Positions 5,081-5,556 of a DNA stretch of 5,556 bases are shown here, in pieces. Within the stretch, counting starts at the first letter, position 1; each line of letters starts with the position of its first letter. The stretch lies in NCBI GenBank assembly GCA_903941145.1, contig CAJANQ010000196.1, positions 1 to 5,556 on the forward strand. The letters run 5' to 3'. The translations under genes and the position numbers were made by a program. Origin of the DNA: an uncultured Actinomycetes bacterium. GTDB lineage: Bacteria; Actinomycetota; Acidimicrobiia; Acidimicrobiales; Microtrichaceae. The notes beneath the pieces were generated by a model that searched no databases, was not told the DNA's origin, and worked only from the letters and a program-made list of their open reading frames with translations.

Positions 5081-5556
5081 GTGGGACGTGACGCAGGCCA
5101 GATCCAGTCCGTTGCTCGCGCCGTGCTCGGCCCTGCCTTCCACCTGCTCTGGAAGATCTCGACCGAGGGCCTCGAGCACGTGCCGGAGTCGGGCGGCGCC
5201 ATCATCGCCCCCAACCACGTCGCAGCGATCGACTCGTTCTTCGTGCCGCTCGTGCTGCCCCGTCGCATCACCTACGTCGGCAAGGCCGAGTACCTCGACG
5301 ACTGGAAGACCAAGTACCTGTTCCCGGCCATGGGCATGATCCCGATCGACCGCTCGGGCGGCTCGGCGTCCAAGGCGGCACTCGACGCGGCAGCCGGCGT
5401 GCTCGAGCGCGGCGAGCTCTTCGGCATCTACCCGGAGGGCACCCGCACCCGTGACGGCCGTCTGCACCGGGGCCACACGGGTGTGGCCCGGCTGGCGCTG
5501 CGCACCAACTCGCCCATCGTGCCGACCGCAGTGATCGGCACCGACGAGGTCCAGCC
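5081..5556 (+). CDS. PlsC-type 1-acyl-sn-glycerol-3-phosphate acyltransferase (3' partial)
   Basis: First 158 codons of a lysophospholipid acyltransferase; the 3' end is beyond the window. Such enzymes move an acyl group onto lysophosphatidic acid or a related acceptor at the inner face of the membrane during phospholipid synthesis. All family blocks appear in order. Motif I is PNHVAAID (44-51; catalytic H46 and D51 in the HX4D pattern). Motif II lies in GMIPIDRSGG (85-94). Motif III is YPEGTRTRDGRL (117-128). The motif IV proline region is IVPTAVIG (146-153). No long membrane helix precedes the domain, which begins within the first 30 residues as in short actinobacterial homologues. GTG 5081 is preferred for its ribosome-site spacing; GTG 5072, three codons earlier, is the alternative. 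The frame stays open to the window end. Which acyl donor and acceptor it uses cannot be told, so I give no gene symbol. Confidence 0.9.
   Translation, partial: MGRDAGQIQSVARAVLGPAFHLLWKISTEGLEHVPESGGAIIAPNHVAAIDSFFVPLVLPRRITYVGKAEYLDDWKTKYLFPAMGMIPIDRSGGSASKAALDAAAGVLERGELFGIYPEGTRTRDGRLHRGHTGVARLALRTNSPIVPTAVIGTDEVQ

Noticed and set aside
4439..5476. A 345-codon open frame on the minus strand under the ligase and acyltransferase genes
   Set aside because: Opposite conserved catalytic motifs on the + strand, with no recognisable domain of its own; likewise the minus-strand frame at 1719-2894.
1..5556. Mobile element, CRISPR array, tRNA/rRNA gene, defence or other new multi-gene system
   Set aside because: No transposase or integrase, no spaced repeat array, no tRNA-like fold and no composition break were seen; all genes are recognisable housekeeping-type families with uniform codon use.

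Overview
This is a GC-rich stretch (roughly 70 % GC by eye) in which every recognisable gene lies on the + strand. The gene set points to an actinobacterium: a coenzyme F420-dependent NADP reductase, a mycothiol-type cysteine ligase (MshC), many GTG starts, stop/start overlaps of 1-4 bases, and TANNNT boxes six or so bases before starts that lack a Shine-Dalgarno site (a leaderless-promoter look). An Acidimicrobiia-like lineage is possible, but that is a guess from general familiarity and not shown by the sequence.

Region 1 (1-3071) is a tightly packed run of three genes. Two are tandem paralogues of the CNNM/CorC-HlyC membrane family (DUF21 plus CBS pair, proposed Mg2+ transport). The first is cut by the window start and carries the C-terminal CorC_HlyC domain; the second is complete and lacks that domain. 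They overlap by GTGA. The second then overlaps by TGATG with a PIG-L/LmbE-type zinc deacetylase. The spacing implies one mRNA and coupled translation.

Region 2 (3072-5038) holds two cofactor genes, each with its own short upstream region: npdG (F420H2:NADP oxidoreductase) and an MshC-type cysteine ligase. The ligase has the CysRS catalytic core and zinc site but no room for the tRNA anticodon-binding domain. The 58-base gap before it contains three tandem copies of an 8-mer and a TACGGT box.

Region 3 (5039-5556) starts with a 42-base gap containing a perfect GC-stem inverted repeat with TAGGCT in its loop and a possible 7-codon leader ORF. It is followed by the 5' part of a PlsC-type 1-acylglycerol-3-phosphate acyltransferase that runs off the window.

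The genes do not form one obvious pathway. The most coherent link is redox and thiol cofactor metabolism: F420/NADPH exchange beside a cysteine ligase, with a deacetylase of the MshB superfamily 1.6 kb upstream (start to start). I found no mobile element, CRISPR array, tRNA, rRNA or defence system. No stretch longer than 73 bases is without a gene. I see no convincing wholly new system; the points most worth checking are the CysRS/MshC intermediate character of the ligase and the small intergenic control elements.
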